Notes: generated by a model not told the origin, from the sequence alone. Counted from the first letter of the stretch, positions 51,324-61,975 are shown. The stretch: 64,000 nucleotides of DNA from Pelagibius sp. CAU 1746 (GCF_039839785.1 NZ_JBDOQT010000001.1:2170001-2234000); one strand, 5' to 3'. Program-made: numbers and translations.

Positions 51324-52712
51324 CTAAGAGGGCCCCTGCAGTGCAACAGAGGTGCGGGCATCACTGATCCACTGCGAAATCTTTCCGATTCCGTCATTTG
51401 CGGCCCCGTCGAGGGCCGCGTCCAGGCTGGAGATCGGCGTGCGTGGATCCAGGATGGAAAGGCCGTCTTCCGTCTTCCGCTGTCTTTCGGCTTTGCTGGC
51501 CGGCCGCTGCGGGCTGCCTCTCACTGCCGAGGCCGTACCAACGCGCGTTGAACCGTCGACTAACCGGAGCTGTACCTCGTGGCGCGCATCCGCGCTGATG
51601 CCGATTTCCACCTTGTCGACGAGGGAGAGGATATCGCGGGCATTTCGGATGGTGTCGTCGTCAAAGTGGTCGATGCTGGGGGCGCCGCGGCAGATCGTCA
51701 GGGCCACGGCATAGGCGGCGCTGAACTGGGCGGCGACCCGGGGGTGCTCCCCGGGGATGAAGGGGGCACCAACAAGTTCGAAGGCCTTTTGCGGTAGACG
51801 TATCTCAATCTTCTCGACCGCATCCGGCGAGACCGATGCCGCCTGCACCAAGTCGAGGGTGGCGTCGATACTTCCATGCGTGGAGTAGCAGCAGGGATAC
51901 AGCTTGATCGAAGACTCGGTGACCGAGAACCTTTTTCCCAACTCTGACAGGGCGACGGAAGAGGAAGCCTTCCTGTCCGCAAACAAGGTGGCCGCCCCGA
52001 AGTCGCCGAAGACAAAGGCAGAAGGTCCCTCAATTCCACTACGCGCGAGGAGAGCGGCGCGCATCGCCGTTTCGGCCACCAGGCCACAGAGAACGTTCTT
52101 GCCGTTGACCCTGTCCTTTATAGCCTGGCGGCTGACACCGATGGTAGAGGCGGCAATTCCCATGGCTGAATGAATGCCGGCGACGTCGAGGCCCAGAAGG
52201 CGTGCGGCGCCGCCAGCGGCACCTATAGCCGCCGTGCTGGTTGGCATCCAGCCGTTGTGCATCGCGCCAACGATGGATTCGCTGACTCTGGCGGCGACGT
52301 CAAACGACGCAACCGTTGCCGATATGAATTCCCGCCAGGAATCGCCGCCGGCCGTTCGGCCCTCGACTTCGCCAGCCGCAAGCAGCACTGGATAGAGTAC
52401 CGCGCTGGCGTGCAGGATGCTTGGGAAGTGGACGTCGTCCCATTCGTACCAGTGCGCGAACACCCCGTTGATGAAGCTGGCAGTGGTGGCCGCGGTCCGT
52501 CGACCGGTGCCCGGTAAGGCACAGGGGCCGTCGGCTTCTGCACTCCAGGTGTCACGAAGGGACCGGCAGAGGTCGCTCCTTAGAGACGCGACGATGTCGA
52601 CGACAGTGTCGTGCAGCAGCATTTTCGCGGCGTCGATCGCCTCGTCAGGGATGCTGTCGTAGCGCAGTCCCGCGATGTGCTGAGCCAGTTCCCGTTCAGT
52701 GCTGAGTGACAT
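51324..52712 (-). CDS. MmgE/PrpD-family protein
   Basis: A 462-residue all-helical plus alpha/beta enzyme of the 2-methylcitrate dehydratase/cis-aconitate decarboxylase family. Family landmarks: LRYDSIPDEAIDAAKMLLHDTVVDIVAS at the start, FINGVFAHWYEWDDVHFPSILHASAVLYPVLLAAGE, and KLYPCCYSTHGSIDATLDL near residue 287. Members dehydrate, decarboxylate or isomerise carboxylic acids; the substrate is unknown. It is divergent from the first M19 gene and upstream of the GntR gene. Confidence 0.85.
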   Translation of the reverse strand: MSLSTERELAQHIAGLRYDSIPDEAIDAAKMLLHDTVVDIVASLRSDLCRSLRDTWSAEADGPCALPGTGRRTAATTASFINGVFAHWYEWDDVHFPSILHASAVLYPVLLAAGEVEGRTAGGDSWREFISATVASFDVAARVSESIVGAMHNGWMPTSTAAIGAAGGAARLLGLDVAGIHSAMGIAASTIGVSRQAIKDRVNGKNVLCGLVAETAMRAALLARSGIEGPSAFVFGDFGAATLFADRKASSSVALSELGKRFSVTESSIKLYPCCYSTHGSIDATLDLVQAASVSPDAVEKIEIRLPQKAFELVGAPFIPGEHPRVAAQFSAAYAVALTICRGAPSIDHFDDDTIRNARDILSLVDKVEIGISADARHEVQLRLVDGSTRVGTASAVRGSPQRPASKAERQRKTEDGLSILDPRTPISSLDAALDGAANDGIGKISQWISDARTSVALQGPS

Positions 52713-53171
52713 CAGGAGCGCTCCTCACTTTCTGATCAACCGGTCCACCCGGGCAGGCGGAATGACGGAAGGTCGCCATTGGGCGAACCGTCGTCGTGAA
52801 CGCAACCGGTCAGGCGGGCCGGCGCGATCATTTCAGCGCCGGTGACACGACCCGACGATCACTTCTACCGGCTGTAGAAGTGCGGCGCATTCTCCATCAG
52901 GGAAGTTTATCGGCGCCATAAGCGGGACGCATGTTCGGGTTCAAGCCACTGTATTCACAGGACAAGCCGATGGCGATTTTTGTGGTTCTCCTGCCGCAGC
53001 CGAGTGCCATGACGAAGGCGCGACGTTGACTTCTCCGTAAGGCGACGGCTATCGACGAGGGACGTCGAGGTTTTCAGTTTGCGATTTGCAGAGGGAGACG
53101 CTTTCACTCATGCCGGTGTCCGTGAAGCTAGGCTCGAACCCCGAACTCGCCTGCCTGCAAGGTGCGGCAAG
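52713..53171. promoter_or_regulatory. Divergent control region with a 9-bp inverted repeat
   Basis: About 460 bp between the MmgE/PrpD gene and the M19 gene with no gene seen. CACTTCTAC (52860-52868) and GTAGAAGTG (52874-52882) form a perfect inverted repeat with a 5-nt spacer, a candidate operator for the locus or a small hairpin. Confidence 0.5.
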
Positions 53172-54188
53172 ATGAGCAACAGAACCAAGTCCGGTCTTGG
53201 CGAACGGGCACGCGGCCTGCTGTCCGATACGATCGTTTGCGATACGACGCTGCCCTGGGGTCCCGACTATCAGAACCAGGACACCATCCTGCCGAGAATG
53301 AAAGACGGCGGTGCGTCCTTCATATCGCTGACCGTTGGCATCGACCGCATGAGCCGGACAGAGACGGTCAAGCATATTGCGGCTCAGCGCAAGAGACTGA
53401 TGCGCGACTGGGGGGACTCCTGTCACCTCGTTGAATCGGTCGATGACATCTATGTGGCCCGAGAGGCGGGCAAGCTTGCCGTCGGCTTCCACTTCCAGGG
53501 CAGCAACCCCCTGGACGGGGACATCAACATGGTCGAGCTCTACTACCAGCTCGGCGTTCGCCACATGCTCTTCGCCTACAACCAGAGGAACAGAGCGGCA
53601 GATGGCTGTCACGAACTAAGCGATGGCGGATTGAGCCGCTTCGGCGTGAGCCTGGTGGAAGAGATGAACCGGGTCGGTATGATCGTCGACGCGACCCACT
53701 GCGGATACCGCTCCAGCATGGAGATGATGGAGATGAGCTCGGCGCCGGCCGTTTTCTCCCACTCCAATGCGCGCAACATCTGCCCCCATGCCCGGAATTT
53801 GCGCGACGACCAGATCAAGGCCTGCGCGGCCACCGGCGGATTCATCGGTATCAACGGGGTGGGGCATTTTCTCTCGGACGACATGGTGGCCACGCCAGAA
53901 GCCTGGATCAGGCATGTCGACTACATCGCCGAACTTATCGGGCCCGAGCACATAGCGATCGGCCTGGACCACGTCTACTACCTGGAACAGCAGCACGCGC
54001 GTCGGCGCTCCAGTCCGGATACCTATCCAGAGGGCTACCCGCCGCCGGACTGGCCAGGTTCCTATTTGGGGCCGGATGACTATGTACGGTTGGTCGAGAA
54101 GCTCATCGAGCGCGGCTATAGCGAATCCGAGATACGCGCGATCATGGGCGAGAACTTCCTCCGCGTCGCCCGCGAGGTTTGGAAATAG
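53172..54188 (+). CDS. M19 (membrane dipeptidase-like) protein, first copy
   Basis: A 338-residue TIM-barrel amidohydrolase-like protein. Conserved late ligands are DATHCG and FSHSNARN, and IAIGLDHVYY carries the C-terminal Asp. The N-terminal metal motif DGHND reads CDTTLPW, and the bridging Glu (GVEGG) is a Gln in FHFQGSNP. So only part of the di-zinc site is present and true dipeptidase activity is doubtful. ATG at 53172; upstream frame not conserved. It forms an operon with the second copy and the ABC importer. Confidence 0.8.
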   Translation: MSNRTKSGLGERARGLLSDTIVCDTTLPWGPDYQNQDTILPRMKDGGASFISLTVGIDRMSRTETVKHIAAQRKRLMRDWGDSCHLVESVDDIYVAREAGKLAVGFHFQGSNPLDGDINMVELYYQLGVRHMLFAYNQRNRAADGCHELSDGGLSRFGVSLVEEMNRVGMIVDATHCGYRSSMEMMEMSSAPAVFSHSNARNICPHARNLRDDQIKACAATGGFIGINGVGHFLSDDMVATPEAWIRHVDYIAELIGPEHIAIGLDHVYYLEQQHARRRSSPDTYPEGYPPPDWPGSYLGPDDYVRLVEKLIERGYSESEIRAIMGENFLRVAREVWK

Positions 54189-54205
54189 CGGGCGGTGGGG
54201 GCGAG

Positions 54206-55216
54206 ATGACCGACTTGACCATTTCCGACAAGGCCAGAGAGATCTACTCGCGGGCGCTGATCTGCGATCTCACCCTGCCATGGGGAAACTGGGAAGAGGG
54301 CAAGGAGGAAACCCTCCCCCGTTATCGGGATAGCGGGTTCGGCTTCGTCAGCCTCACCGTCGGGTTGGATCGCATGGGCTTCGAGGAAACCCTGCAGTGG
54401 GTGGCAAGGGAGCGGGCGAGGCTACGTTCGTGGTCGCACTGGATCCGCTTCGCCGAGACGGTGGCGGACATCCGGGAGGCACGACGCCAGGGAAAGCTCG
54501 CGGTTGGTTTCCATTTCCAGGGGACCAATCCGCTTGACCAGGATCTCAACATGATCTCCCTCTATTATCGTCTGGGCGTGCGTCACATGCTGCTGGCCTA
54601 CAACCAGAAAAATGCGATGGCGGACGGCTGTCATGAACGCACAGACGAAGGGCTCAGCCGGCTCGGCCGGCGCGCCGTTGCGGAGATAGAGCGCTGCGGC
54701 ATGCTCCTGGACTGCACGCATACGGGCTATCGCTCCAGTATGGAGGCGATCGAAATGTCCACGCAGCCGGTCATGTTCTCGCATTCCAACGCAAAGGCCG
54801 TGTGCGACCATGCCCGGAACATTCACGACGATCAAATCAAGGCCTGCGCGCGGACCGGCGGCCTTGTCGGTGTTACGGGCGTAGGGCACTTCCTGGCGGA
54901 TGACATGGTTGCGACGCCGGCCGCGCTCGTCGCGCATATCGATCATATCGCCGATCTCGTCGGGACCGATCACATCGGGATCGGTATCGATCACGTCTAC
55001 TACCAATCGTACAAGGCCCGGCAGCGCGCGGCAGCGCCGAATTCCTACCCGTCAGGCTACCCGCAGGCCGGGCGGGCGGGATCGTACCTGGCACCGGAGC
55101 AACTTATCGAGATGGTGGAGTTGCTGTTGCGGCGCGGATACGACGAGGTCGACCTCGACAAGATACTTGGCGGGAACTTCCTGCGCGTGGCCGAGCGGGT
55201 GTGGGACCGGTTATGA
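54206..55216 (+). CDS. M19 (membrane dipeptidase-like) protein, second copy
   Basis: A 336-residue paralogue, roughly half identical to the first copy. Same changes: N-terminal CDLTLPWGNW in place of the HxD motif, GFHFQGTNPLDQ with Gln for Glu; conserved LDCTHTGYRS and FSHSNAK remain, and GIGIDHVYY near the end. The start at 54206 has GGGGGCG just before it. The gene lies 17 bp after the first copy, and 49 bp before the ABC binding-protein gene. Confidence 0.8.
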   Translation: MTDLTISDKAREIYSRALICDLTLPWGNWEEGKEETLPRYRDSGFGFVSLTVGLDRMGFEETLQWVARERARLRSWSHWIRFAETVADIREARRQGKLAVGFHFQGTNPLDQDLNMISLYYRLGVRHMLLAYNQKNAMADGCHERTDEGLSRLGRRAVAEIERCGMLLDCTHTGYRSSMEAIEMSTQPVMFSHSNAKAVCDHARNIHDDQIKACARTGGLVGVTGVGHFLADDMVATPAALVAHIDHIADLVGTDHIGIGIDHVYYQSYKARQRAAAPNSYPSGYPQAGRAGSYLAPEQLIEMVELLLRRGYDEVDLDKILGGNFLRVAERVWDRL

Positions 55217-55265
55217 CACGGGGCCGGAAATTCCAGTTGCAGAATACAAGAGGAGAACAGGGAAA

Positions 55266-56846
55266 ATGATCAAGAGATTATTGGCGGCGGCTTGTGTGGC
55301 CGTGACGGCCGCCTTTGCGACCGTCGGTGCAGAGGCGGACGAACTGGTCATCGGGGCCCGTGCGGACCCGGCGATCGATCCACATTTCCAGTGGTTGACC
55401 ACCAATGTGGCGTACTCCCAGCACATCTTCGATCCTTTGGTGAAGAAGGACGCGAACGCGCAATGGGTGCCGGGGCTCGCCGTCGAATGGAAACCCATCG
55501 ACGACCTGACGTGGGAAATGTCGCTGCGTAAAGGGGTCAAGTTTCACGACGGGACGCCCTTCACGGCAGACGATGTTATTTTCTCGTTCGATCGTCTTTC
55601 CAACGTGCCGAACAATCCGAATCCCTACGGGGCCAATGTGCGGTCGGTGAAGAACCTCGAGAAGATCGACGACCACACGATAAGGATTCATACCACACAG
55701 ACTGACCCGCTGATGTTGGGGCCGCTCAGCAATATCTTCATCGTCTCCAAGAAGGCCGCGGAGAACGCGACGACCGACGACTTCCGCAAAGGCACCGCCG
55801 CCATCGGGACCGGACCGTATAAGTTCGTTGAGTATACGCCAGGCGCGGAGCTGGTGCTGGAACGGAATGAGAATTACTGGGGTGAGGTGGAGCCCTGGAG
55901 CGAGGTAACCTTCAAGATCATTCCGAATGACCAGGCGCGCGTCGCCGCTTTGCTGAGTGGTGACATCGATGTCATCGATTTCCCGCCGCCGACCGAGGTC
56001 AAGGCCATTGAAAACCATGCAGATACCCTGGTATTCAAACGGCCGTCGGATCGTGTCATCTACCTGATCCCGGACGTGGGACGGGAGGATTCTCCCTTCG
56101 TGACCGGAAAGGACGGATCTAAGATCAGGAACCCGATGATGGATCGGCGTGTCCGTCTTGCCATGTCCTTGGCGCTCAATCGCGATGCCATCGTCTCTCG
56201 CGTGATGGACGGTCTGGCGGAGAAGGCCAATCAGTTCGTCCCGAAGGGGTTTATCGGGTTCAATCCGGAGCTTCCGGAGCTGGAATACGATCCGGAGAAG
56301 GCGCGTGCCTTGCTGGCGGAAGCCGGGTACCCCGACGGCTTCGGTCTGACGATTCACTGTTCCAACAACCGCTACGTGAACGACGCCAAACTCTGTGAAG
56401 TGGTGGGGCAGATGCTCACCCGCATCGGGCTCGACATGAAGGTCGAGACCATGCCCAAGAACGTCTTCTTTCCGAAGATCGCCACTTACAAGAAGGTACA
56501 CTTCAGTTTCATCCTCGTCGGCTGGGGGAATGCCTCGACGGGAACGGCGGGACCGTTCCTGACCAGCATCTTCCACACGCCCGATCGCGAAAGGCGTATG
56601 GGGCATGGCAATCGCGCGCACTTCCATGATCCGAGCTATGACGAGATGACCGAAGCCGCCGTCCGCGAGCTGGATCCGGATCTGCGTGAGAAGAAGATGC
56701 AGAACGCGATGGCGTACATCGTGGATAAGATGATCGGCATCCCCTTGCATACCCAGTTCGTTGTCATCGGTACGCGAAAGGGGTTGGTCGCGACGCCCCG
56801 TGTCGACGAAACGACAACGGCCATGTCAATCCGCAGGCAGGACTGA
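55266..56846 (+). CDS. Oligopeptide-type ABC substrate-binding protein
   Basis: A 526-residue solute-binding family 5 protein with signal peptide MIKRLLAAACVAVTAAFATVGAEA. Family landmarks are TWEMSLRKGVKFHDGTPFTADDVIFSFDRL (about 77-106) and GTGPYKFVEYTPGAELVLERNENYWG. AGAGGAGAA precedes the ATG. It captures peptides or a similar ligand for the permeases that follow. Confidence 0.92.
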   Translation: MIKRLLAAACVAVTAAFATVGAEADELVIGARADPAIDPHFQWLTTNVAYSQHIFDPLVKKDANAQWVPGLAVEWKPIDDLTWEMSLRKGVKFHDGTPFTADDVIFSFDRLSNVPNNPNPYGANVRSVKNLEKIDDHTIRIHTTQTDPLMLGPLSNIFIVSKKAAENATTDDFRKGTAAIGTGPYKFVEYTPGAELVLERNENYWGEVEPWSEVTFKIIPNDQARVAALLSGDIDVIDFPPPTEVKAIENHADTLVFKRPSDRVIYLIPDVGREDSPFVTGKDGSKIRNPMMDRRVRLAMSLALNRDAIVSRVMDGLAEKANQFVPKGFIGFNPELPELEYDPEKARALLAEAGYPDGFGLTIHCSNNRYVNDAKLCEVVGQMLTRIGLDMKVETMPKNVFFPKIATYKKVHFSFILVGWGNASTGTAGPFLTSIFHTPDRERRMGHGNRAHFHDPSYDEMTEAAVRELDPDLREKKMQNAMAYIVDKMIGIPLHTQFVVIGTRKGLVATPRVDETTTAMSIRRQD

Positions 56847-56921
56847 CATCCCGATGCTTCTAATCGGCCCTGTGCGGGGGCGCGGTTTGCGCGCTCGCAC
56901 AGGACTGAGTCACCTAGGGGG

Positions 56922-57908
56922 ATGGATCGCTTCGTGACCGTGTTCATTATTCGCCGGCTGATGCAGAGCACCGTTGTCATGCTGGTCATGTCGATGATCG
57001 TTTTCATCGGGGTGTACATGATCGGAAACCCGGTCGACATCCTGATCAACCCCGAGGCGACCGCAGAAGAGATCCGCGAGGTCGTGCGCAGCCTCGGACT
57101 GGATCAGCCTATCTGGTATCAGTACGGACGTTTCCTCTACAACGCGCTGCAAGGCGACCTGGGAGAGTCCTTCGTCTTCGGAAGCCCGGCCATCGATCTG
57201 ATCTTCCAACGGATGCCGGCAACGCTGGAGCTGGCAAGCGCGGCGATGCTGATTGCTGTCGTCATCGGCATTCCGCTTGGCATGTGGGCCGGTTTGCGGC
57301 CGACCGCCCTGACCTCTCGTGGAATTATGGCGGGGTCTATTCTTGGGTTCAGTCTGCCGACCTTTTGGATCGGGTTGATGATGATCTTGTTCTTCGGAGT
57401 AACCTTGAACTGGCTGCCGACAGGCGGGCGGGGGGAGACCGGAGAGCTTATCGGGATCGAGTTTAGCTTTCTCACCCTCGATGGCCTATCGCATCTACTG
57501 CTGCCGGCGACTAATCTGGCGCTCTTCAAGCTGGCGCTGGTGATTCGCTTGACTCGCGCCGGCACCGCGGAAGTGATTCATCAGGATTACATAAAGTTCG
57601 CGAAAGCGAAGGGCCTTTCCAAGCAACGCATTCTCTTCGTTCACGTCCTCAAGAATATCTTGATTCCGGTCATCACGGTGCTCGGGCTGGAGTTCGGGAA
57701 TATCGTTGCCTTCGCGGTCGTCACGGAAACCGTTTTTGCCTGGCCGGGCATGGGCAAGCTGATCATCGACTCGATGGAGGTTCTCGACCGGCCGGTCATT
57801 GTCGCCTACCTCATTGTCGTGGTGTTCATGTTCATCCTCATCAACCTGGTTGTCGACATTCTATACTCCGTGCTCGACCCGAGGGTCCGTCTGCGAGAGG
57901 TACGCTGA
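56922..57908 (+). CDS. Oligopeptide-type ABC permease (DppB-like)
   Basis: A 328-residue permease with six helices. The N-terminal FIIRRLMQSTVVMLVMSMIVFIGVYMIGNPVDI and the GDLGESFVFGSPAIDLI stretch are typical DppB/OppB; the EAA-type loop is KFAKAKGLSKQRILFVHVLKNILIPV (about 224-249). ATPase docking occurs there. Confidence 0.92.
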   Translation: MDRFVTVFIIRRLMQSTVVMLVMSMIVFIGVYMIGNPVDILINPEATAEEIREVVRSLGLDQPIWYQYGRFLYNALQGDLGESFVFGSPAIDLIFQRMPATLELASAAMLIAVVIGIPLGMWAGLRPTALTSRGIMAGSILGFSLPTFWIGLMMILFFGVTLNWLPTGGRGETGELIGIEFSFLTLDGLSHLLLPATNLALFKLALVIRLTRAGTAEVIHQDYIKFAKAKGLSKQRILFVHVLKNILIPVITVLGLEFGNIVAFAVVTETVFAWPGMGKLIIDSMEVLDRPVIVAYLIVVVFMFILINLVVDILYSVLDPRVRLREVR

Positions 57909-57911
57909 GCC

Positions 57912-58844
57912 ATGTCCGATACCAGTAAGACGGCGCCCCGTACCGTTGGGGTTCCTGTTGCCATGACGCGGTTTTCCCAAGCCGGGCGACTTGCGGCCCA
58001 TTTCTGTGCAAGCCCGCTCGCCGTGGTGAGCCTCGCAGGGGTCTTCGCGATCCTGCTTTGCGCCGCATTCGCCCCCTGGATCTCGCCTACGAACCCGTAC
58101 GATCTCGCCACCGTAGATGTACTGAACTCGCGGCTCGCGCCGGGGGAAACCAGCTTTATGGGCGATTTCACGTTCGTGCTGGGCAGCGATGGCTTGGGCC
58201 GGGACATCCTCAGCGCCATCTTCTATGGGCTGAGAACCAGCCTGATGGTCGGGATCACCAGCGGTGTCATCGGATTCTGCTTGGGCAGCGGAATCGGCCT
58301 GGTGAGCGCGTACTTCGGCGGCCGCGTCGATGCCTTCGTCATGCGTATCGTCGATCTTCAGTTGAGCTTTCCGACGATCCTCATCGCCCTTATTCTCATG
58401 GCGACGTTGGGACGGGGAGTGGACAAGATCATCCTGGCCCTGGTCATCGCTCAGTGGGCCTATTTCGCCAGGGCGATCCGCAGTGCGGCCTTGGTGGAGC
58501 GGGCGAAGGAGTACATCGAGGCCGCAGAGTGCCTGAACCTGGGTCGCGGCCGGATCATCTTCCAGCACCTGCTCCCGAACTGTCTGCCGCCGCTGATCGT
58601 CATCGGCACGGTTCAGGTGGCTCATGCAATCGCGCTGGAAGCGACGCTATCGTTCCTCGGAGTGGGCTTGCCGGTGACAGAACCATCGCTCGGCCTGTTG
58701 ATCGCCAATGGCTTCCAGTATGTGCTGAGCGGAGCCTACTGGATCAGCGTTTACCCCGGCATCGCACTTCTGCTGACGATCGTGTGCATCAACCTCGTCG
58801 GGGACAGGCTGCGTGATGTGCTTAATCCGCGGCTCAGTCGCTAG
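57912..58844 (+). CDS. Oligopeptide-type ABC permease (DppC-like)
   Basis: A 310-residue permease. The N-terminal half has AGVFAILLCAAFAPWISPTNPYDL and FVLGSDGLGRDILSAIFYGLRTSLMVG, both DppC/OppC landmarks; the EAA loop is EYIEAAECLNLGRGRIIFQHLLPN. Follows the DppB-like gene by 3 bp. Confidence 0.92.
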   Translation: MSDTSKTAPRTVGVPVAMTRFSQAGRLAAHFCASPLAVVSLAGVFAILLCAAFAPWISPTNPYDLATVDVLNSRLAPGETSFMGDFTFVLGSDGLGRDILSAIFYGLRTSLMVGITSGVIGFCLGSGIGLVSAYFGGRVDAFVMRIVDLQLSFPTILIALILMATLGRGVDKIILALVIAQWAYFARAIRSAALVERAKEYIEAAECLNLGRGRIIFQHLLPNCLPPLIVIGTVQVAHAIALEATLSFLGVGLPVTEPSLGLLIANGFQYVLSGAYWISVYPGIALLLTIVCINLVGDRLRDVLNPRLSR

Positions 58845-58855
58845 GAGGCCTTATC

Positions 58856-59845
58856 GTGTCCGACCAAGCGAGTTGCCCCACCCTGAGGGTCGAAGAGCTG
58901 CAGACCCACTTCTTCACCCAGGTCGGTGTCGCCCGAGCCGTAGACGGTGTCAGCTTCTCCATCGATCGGGGAGAGATTGTCGGCCTCGTCGGTGAATCAG
59001 GTTCGGGAAAGTCGGTGATGGGGTTTTCCATCATAGGACTCGTCGACCATCCGGGCCGGATTGTCGGCGGGCGGATTCTGTTCAAGGGTGATGACCTGAG
59101 ACAGGCCGACGATGCGTATATCAGGAGTCTGAGAGGAAATCGTATCGCGATGATCTTTCAGGATCCCATGATGACGCTGAACCCCGTCCTGCGGATCGAT
59201 ACGCAGATGGTGGAGGCGGTTCTGGCGCATTCCAACATCTCTAGAGAGGCCGCGTTGGAGCTGTCACGGGATACCCTGGGGCAGGTCGGCATTCCTTCGC
59301 CCGACGAGCGGATGAGAGCCTATCCGCACCAGTTCTCCGGCGGGATGCGTCAGCGGGTCGCCATTGCCATAGCGCTGTTGCACAAGCCGGATCTGTTGAT
59401 CGCGGATGAGCCGACAACGGCGCTGGATGTCACGATTCAGGCGCAGATCCTCCACGAGGCTCGCAAGCTGTGTCAGGAAAGGGGAACGGCGTTGCTGTGG
59501 ATAACGCACGACTTAGCGGTCGTCTCCGGGCTTGCGGACAAGATCTGTGTCATGTACGCGGGAAAGATCGTCGAAAGCGGTAGGGTCGAAGATGTCCTTA
59601 ACCGGCCTCTGCATCCCTACACCCGCGGCCTCATTCAATCCGTACCGAGTCGCAATCGTCGAGGACAGCCTCTCGAGCAGGTCCCCGGGATGACCCCTTC
59701 GCTGTTCTCTTTGCCGGCGGGCTGTTCATTCCGGCCACGCTGCGGCTATGCCGATGACGCTTGCCTCACTGCGCCAGAATTGAAAGAGGCCGCCGCCAGT
59801 CGACAAGTCCGCTGTCTACACTACGATAAGGTGGACTTGCCATGA
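58856..59845 (+). CDS. Oligopeptide-type ABC ATPase (DppD-like)
   Basis: A 329-residue ATPase. Walker [12 protein letters not shown] (about 42-52), Q-loop [12 protein letters not shown], signature [16 protein letters not shown], Walker [13 protein letters not shown], switch ITHDLAVV; the C-terminal Cys-rich segment ([16 protein letters not shown]) is the oligopeptide-type cluster-like domain. GTG start with AGGAGG 8 nt ahead. Confidence 0.92.
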   Translation: MSDQASCPTLRVEELQTHFFTQVGVARAVDGVSFSIDRGEIVGLVGESGSGKSVMGFSIIGLVDHPGRIVGGRILFKGDDLRQADDAYIRSLRGNRIAMIFQDPMMTLNPVLRIDTQMVEAVLAHSNISREAALELSRDTLGQVGIPSPDERMRAYPHQFSGGMRQRVAIAIALLHKPDLLIADEPTTALDVTIQAQILHEARKLCQERGTALLWITHDLAVVSGLADKICVMYAGKIVESGRVEDVLNRPLHPYTRGLIQSVPSRNRRGQPLEQVPGMTPSLFSLPAGCSFRPRCGYADDACLTAPELKEAAASRQVRCLHYDKVDLP

Positions 59846-60834
59846 CTGCCCCGCTGATCGAACTGCACGGTGTCTCGAAGAGGTTTGTCAGGTCATTGGA
59901 CTTGGCCGAGCGGGTGGCGGCGCGGCTGGGTGTGTCCGTCACAGAGGAGACGGTGCACGCCGTCGACCTGGTCGACCTTGCCGTTGGAAAGGGAGAGGTT
60001 GTCGGCCTGGTGGGTGAGTCCGGTTGCGGGAAGTCCACGCTGGGCCGAATTGTAGCCGGCATCGCGGAGGCGACGGAGGGCACGGTTTCCTATCAAGGCA
60101 CGCCGGCCTCGGGGCTGCCGGCGGCGGAGTTGGCCGCCTGGCGGCTGAGAATTCAGATGGTGTTCCAGGATCCTTACGCGTCGCTCAATCCGCGCATGCG
60201 GGTTCGTGAGATTATTGGTCAAGCCCCGCGCGTTCACGGAATCATTGGTCGCGAGGACTTGGAGGATTATGTCGACAATGTCATGATCAACGTGGGCCTG
60301 GATCCGGCTTTCAAGGATCGCTTTCCACATCAGTTCTCAGGGGGGCAGCGTCAGCGTGTCGGGATCGCGCGCGCCCTGGCGGTCAAACCGGAGTTCCTCG
60401 TATGCGATGAGGCCATCGCCGCGCTCGACGTTTCGATTCAGGCGCAGGTGATCAACCTCTTCATGAAACTGCGCCAGGAATTGAACCTGACCTACCTCTT
60501 CATCAGTCACGACCTCGGGGTGGTTGAACACCTCTCCGATCGGGTTTGCATCATGTACCTGGGCCGTATTGTCGAAAGCGCACCGACAGAGCAGTTGTTC
60601 AAGGCGCCGAATCATCCCTATACGAGGGCGCTGCTGGAAGAGGTGCCACGGCTCGATACGCGGCGGCGCGACTACATGCCGATCAAAGGGGAAATCCCGT
60701 CACCTCTGGCGCCGCCGACGGGTTGCCACTTTCATCCACGCTGCCCGCACGCGACTGAGCGCTGCCGGCAGGAGAAACCGCTGCTGACGGAAATCGCGCC
60801 AGGACGGTATTCGGCCTGTCATCTCAATGGCTGA
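59842..60834 (+). CDS. Oligopeptide-type ABC ATPase (DppF-like)
   Basis: A 330-residue ATPase: Walker [12 protein letters not shown] (about 58-68), Q-loop [16 protein letters not shown], signature [15 protein letters not shown], Walker [13 protein letters not shown] (Ile-Ala in place of Pro-Thr), switch ISHDLGVV. The C-terminal domain again carries the Cys motif ([15 protein letters not shown]). Overlaps the preceding ATPase by 4 bp. Confidence 0.92.
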   Translation: MTAPLIELHGVSKRFVRSLDLAERVAARLGVSVTEETVHAVDLVDLAVGKGEVVGLVGESGCGKSTLGRIVAGIAEATEGTVSYQGTPASGLPAAELAAWRLRIQMVFQDPYASLNPRMRVREIIGQAPRVHGIIGREDLEDYVDNVMINVGLDPAFKDRFPHQFSGGQRQRVGIARALAVKPEFLVCDEAIAALDVSIQAQVINLFMKLRQELNLTYLFISHDLGVVEHLSDRVCIMYLGRIVESAPTEQLFKAPNHPYTRALLEEVPRLDTRRRDYMPIKGEIPSPLAPPTGCHFHPRCPHATERCRQEKPLLTEIAPGRYSACHLNG

Positions 60835-60857
60835 TGCCGGCCGATGTCGGAGAAGCG

Positions 60858-61886
60858 CTAAGCCAGTCCAACAGAGAAGCCGGAGGAAGCGGTCTCTTGC
60901 GGGTCTTTTTCTGCAACGGGGAAATATCCTGGTACCTCCACAAAGTCCTCGATCCAGGGAAACTGCATGAAGAGCGAAGGCAGCAAGTCCTCTGCGATGA
61001 CGGCGCGGCAGCATGTACTGAGGGTGTCCGGCAACTTGTCGAACTGACCATGTCGGGAAAGCAGCACGATCCGACGATAGAACTTCGGGCCGCGCGGCCG
61101 AATGACCTTGATCTGGTCCAGGAGATGCGGTGCGTTCAGCAGAAATGTCGGAGTCAGGTAACCCCAGCAGCCGCCGCCGGCGATGAGTTGAAGCTGAGCC
61201 AGGGGGCTGTCGCTCTCGATCCAGAGGGGCAGACGCAGGCGCAGGCGATTGAGATGCTGCTCGACGGAGCGGCCGGCCGTGGAGGCGAGAGAATAGCGTA
61301 CGAAACGCAACGCCCGGGAGACTTCTTTCAGATCATGGACATCTTTATTGTAGGTGCGGGGGAACACCTTGAGGTACGGCTCCCTGAGAATCAGGCTCTG
61401 ATCGACAAAGACCTGCGATGTCGCTTGTCCCTCCGCCACAATTGCCACATCGCAGCGGCCGGTTGAGAAGTCCTGCTCCCGATCCGGTGTCAGGCCGGCG
61501 AAGAACTGCCAACGGCTGACGGCGTTCTCCATACGCCCGGCGAGCCGCGGAGCGAGGATTCCAGAAAGACTGTCAATGATAGCAACACTCAGACGATGGC
61601 TGAGAAACTGGTTCTGCCCGTTGAATTCGGCCGCAACCTTGGTCGAGCGGGCGAGAAGATCCTGTGCTGCGTCGTACAGCTTGTCGCCGGCCATGGTCAG
61701 CCTTAGCGGGCGGGTCTGCCGGTCCAGGAGGGCGACTCCCAGACGCTCCTCGAGGTTCTTGATGATCTGGGAGACCGCTGGCTGGGTGAGACCTAGGACC
61801 TGGGCCGCGCCTGTCATGCTGTTTGCGCGCGCAACGGCGACAAATGTCTCTAACTCCCTGAACTCGAACGAGATGACACCATCCAT
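60858..61886 (-). CDS. LysR-family regulator of the importer locus
   Basis: A 342-residue LysR-type regulator, slightly long for the family because of a 35-residue C-terminal tail. Residues 7-66 hold the helix-turn-helix (SMTGAAQVLGLTQPAVSQIIKNLEERLG). It converges with the importer and lies in line with the amidohydrolase and M19 genes, whose controller it may be. Confidence 0.87.
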   Translation of the reverse strand: MDGVISFEFRELETFVAVARANSMTGAAQVLGLTQPAVSQIIKNLEERLGVALLDRQTRPLRLTMAGDKLYDAAQDLLARSTKVAAEFNGQNQFLSHRLSVAIIDSLSGILAPRLAGRMENAVSRWQFFAGLTPDREQDFSTGRCDVAIVAEGQATSQVFVDQSLILREPYLKVFPRTYNKDVHDLKEVSRALRFVRYSLASTAGRSVEQHLNRLRLRLPLWIESDSPLAQLQLIAGGGCWGYLTPTFLLNAPHLLDQIKVIRPRGPKFYRRIVLLSRHGQFDKLPDTLSTCCRAVIAEDLLPSLFMQFPWIEDFVEVPGYFPVAEKDPQETASSGFSVGLA

Positions 61887-61975
61887 CGTATCCGCCCCCT
61901 GTACAGACCCCTAAGATAGATGTGCTTCAGCGTTTCCCTGAGGCTGCCAGGCAACCCTGCTTGGTCTTCTTTAAG

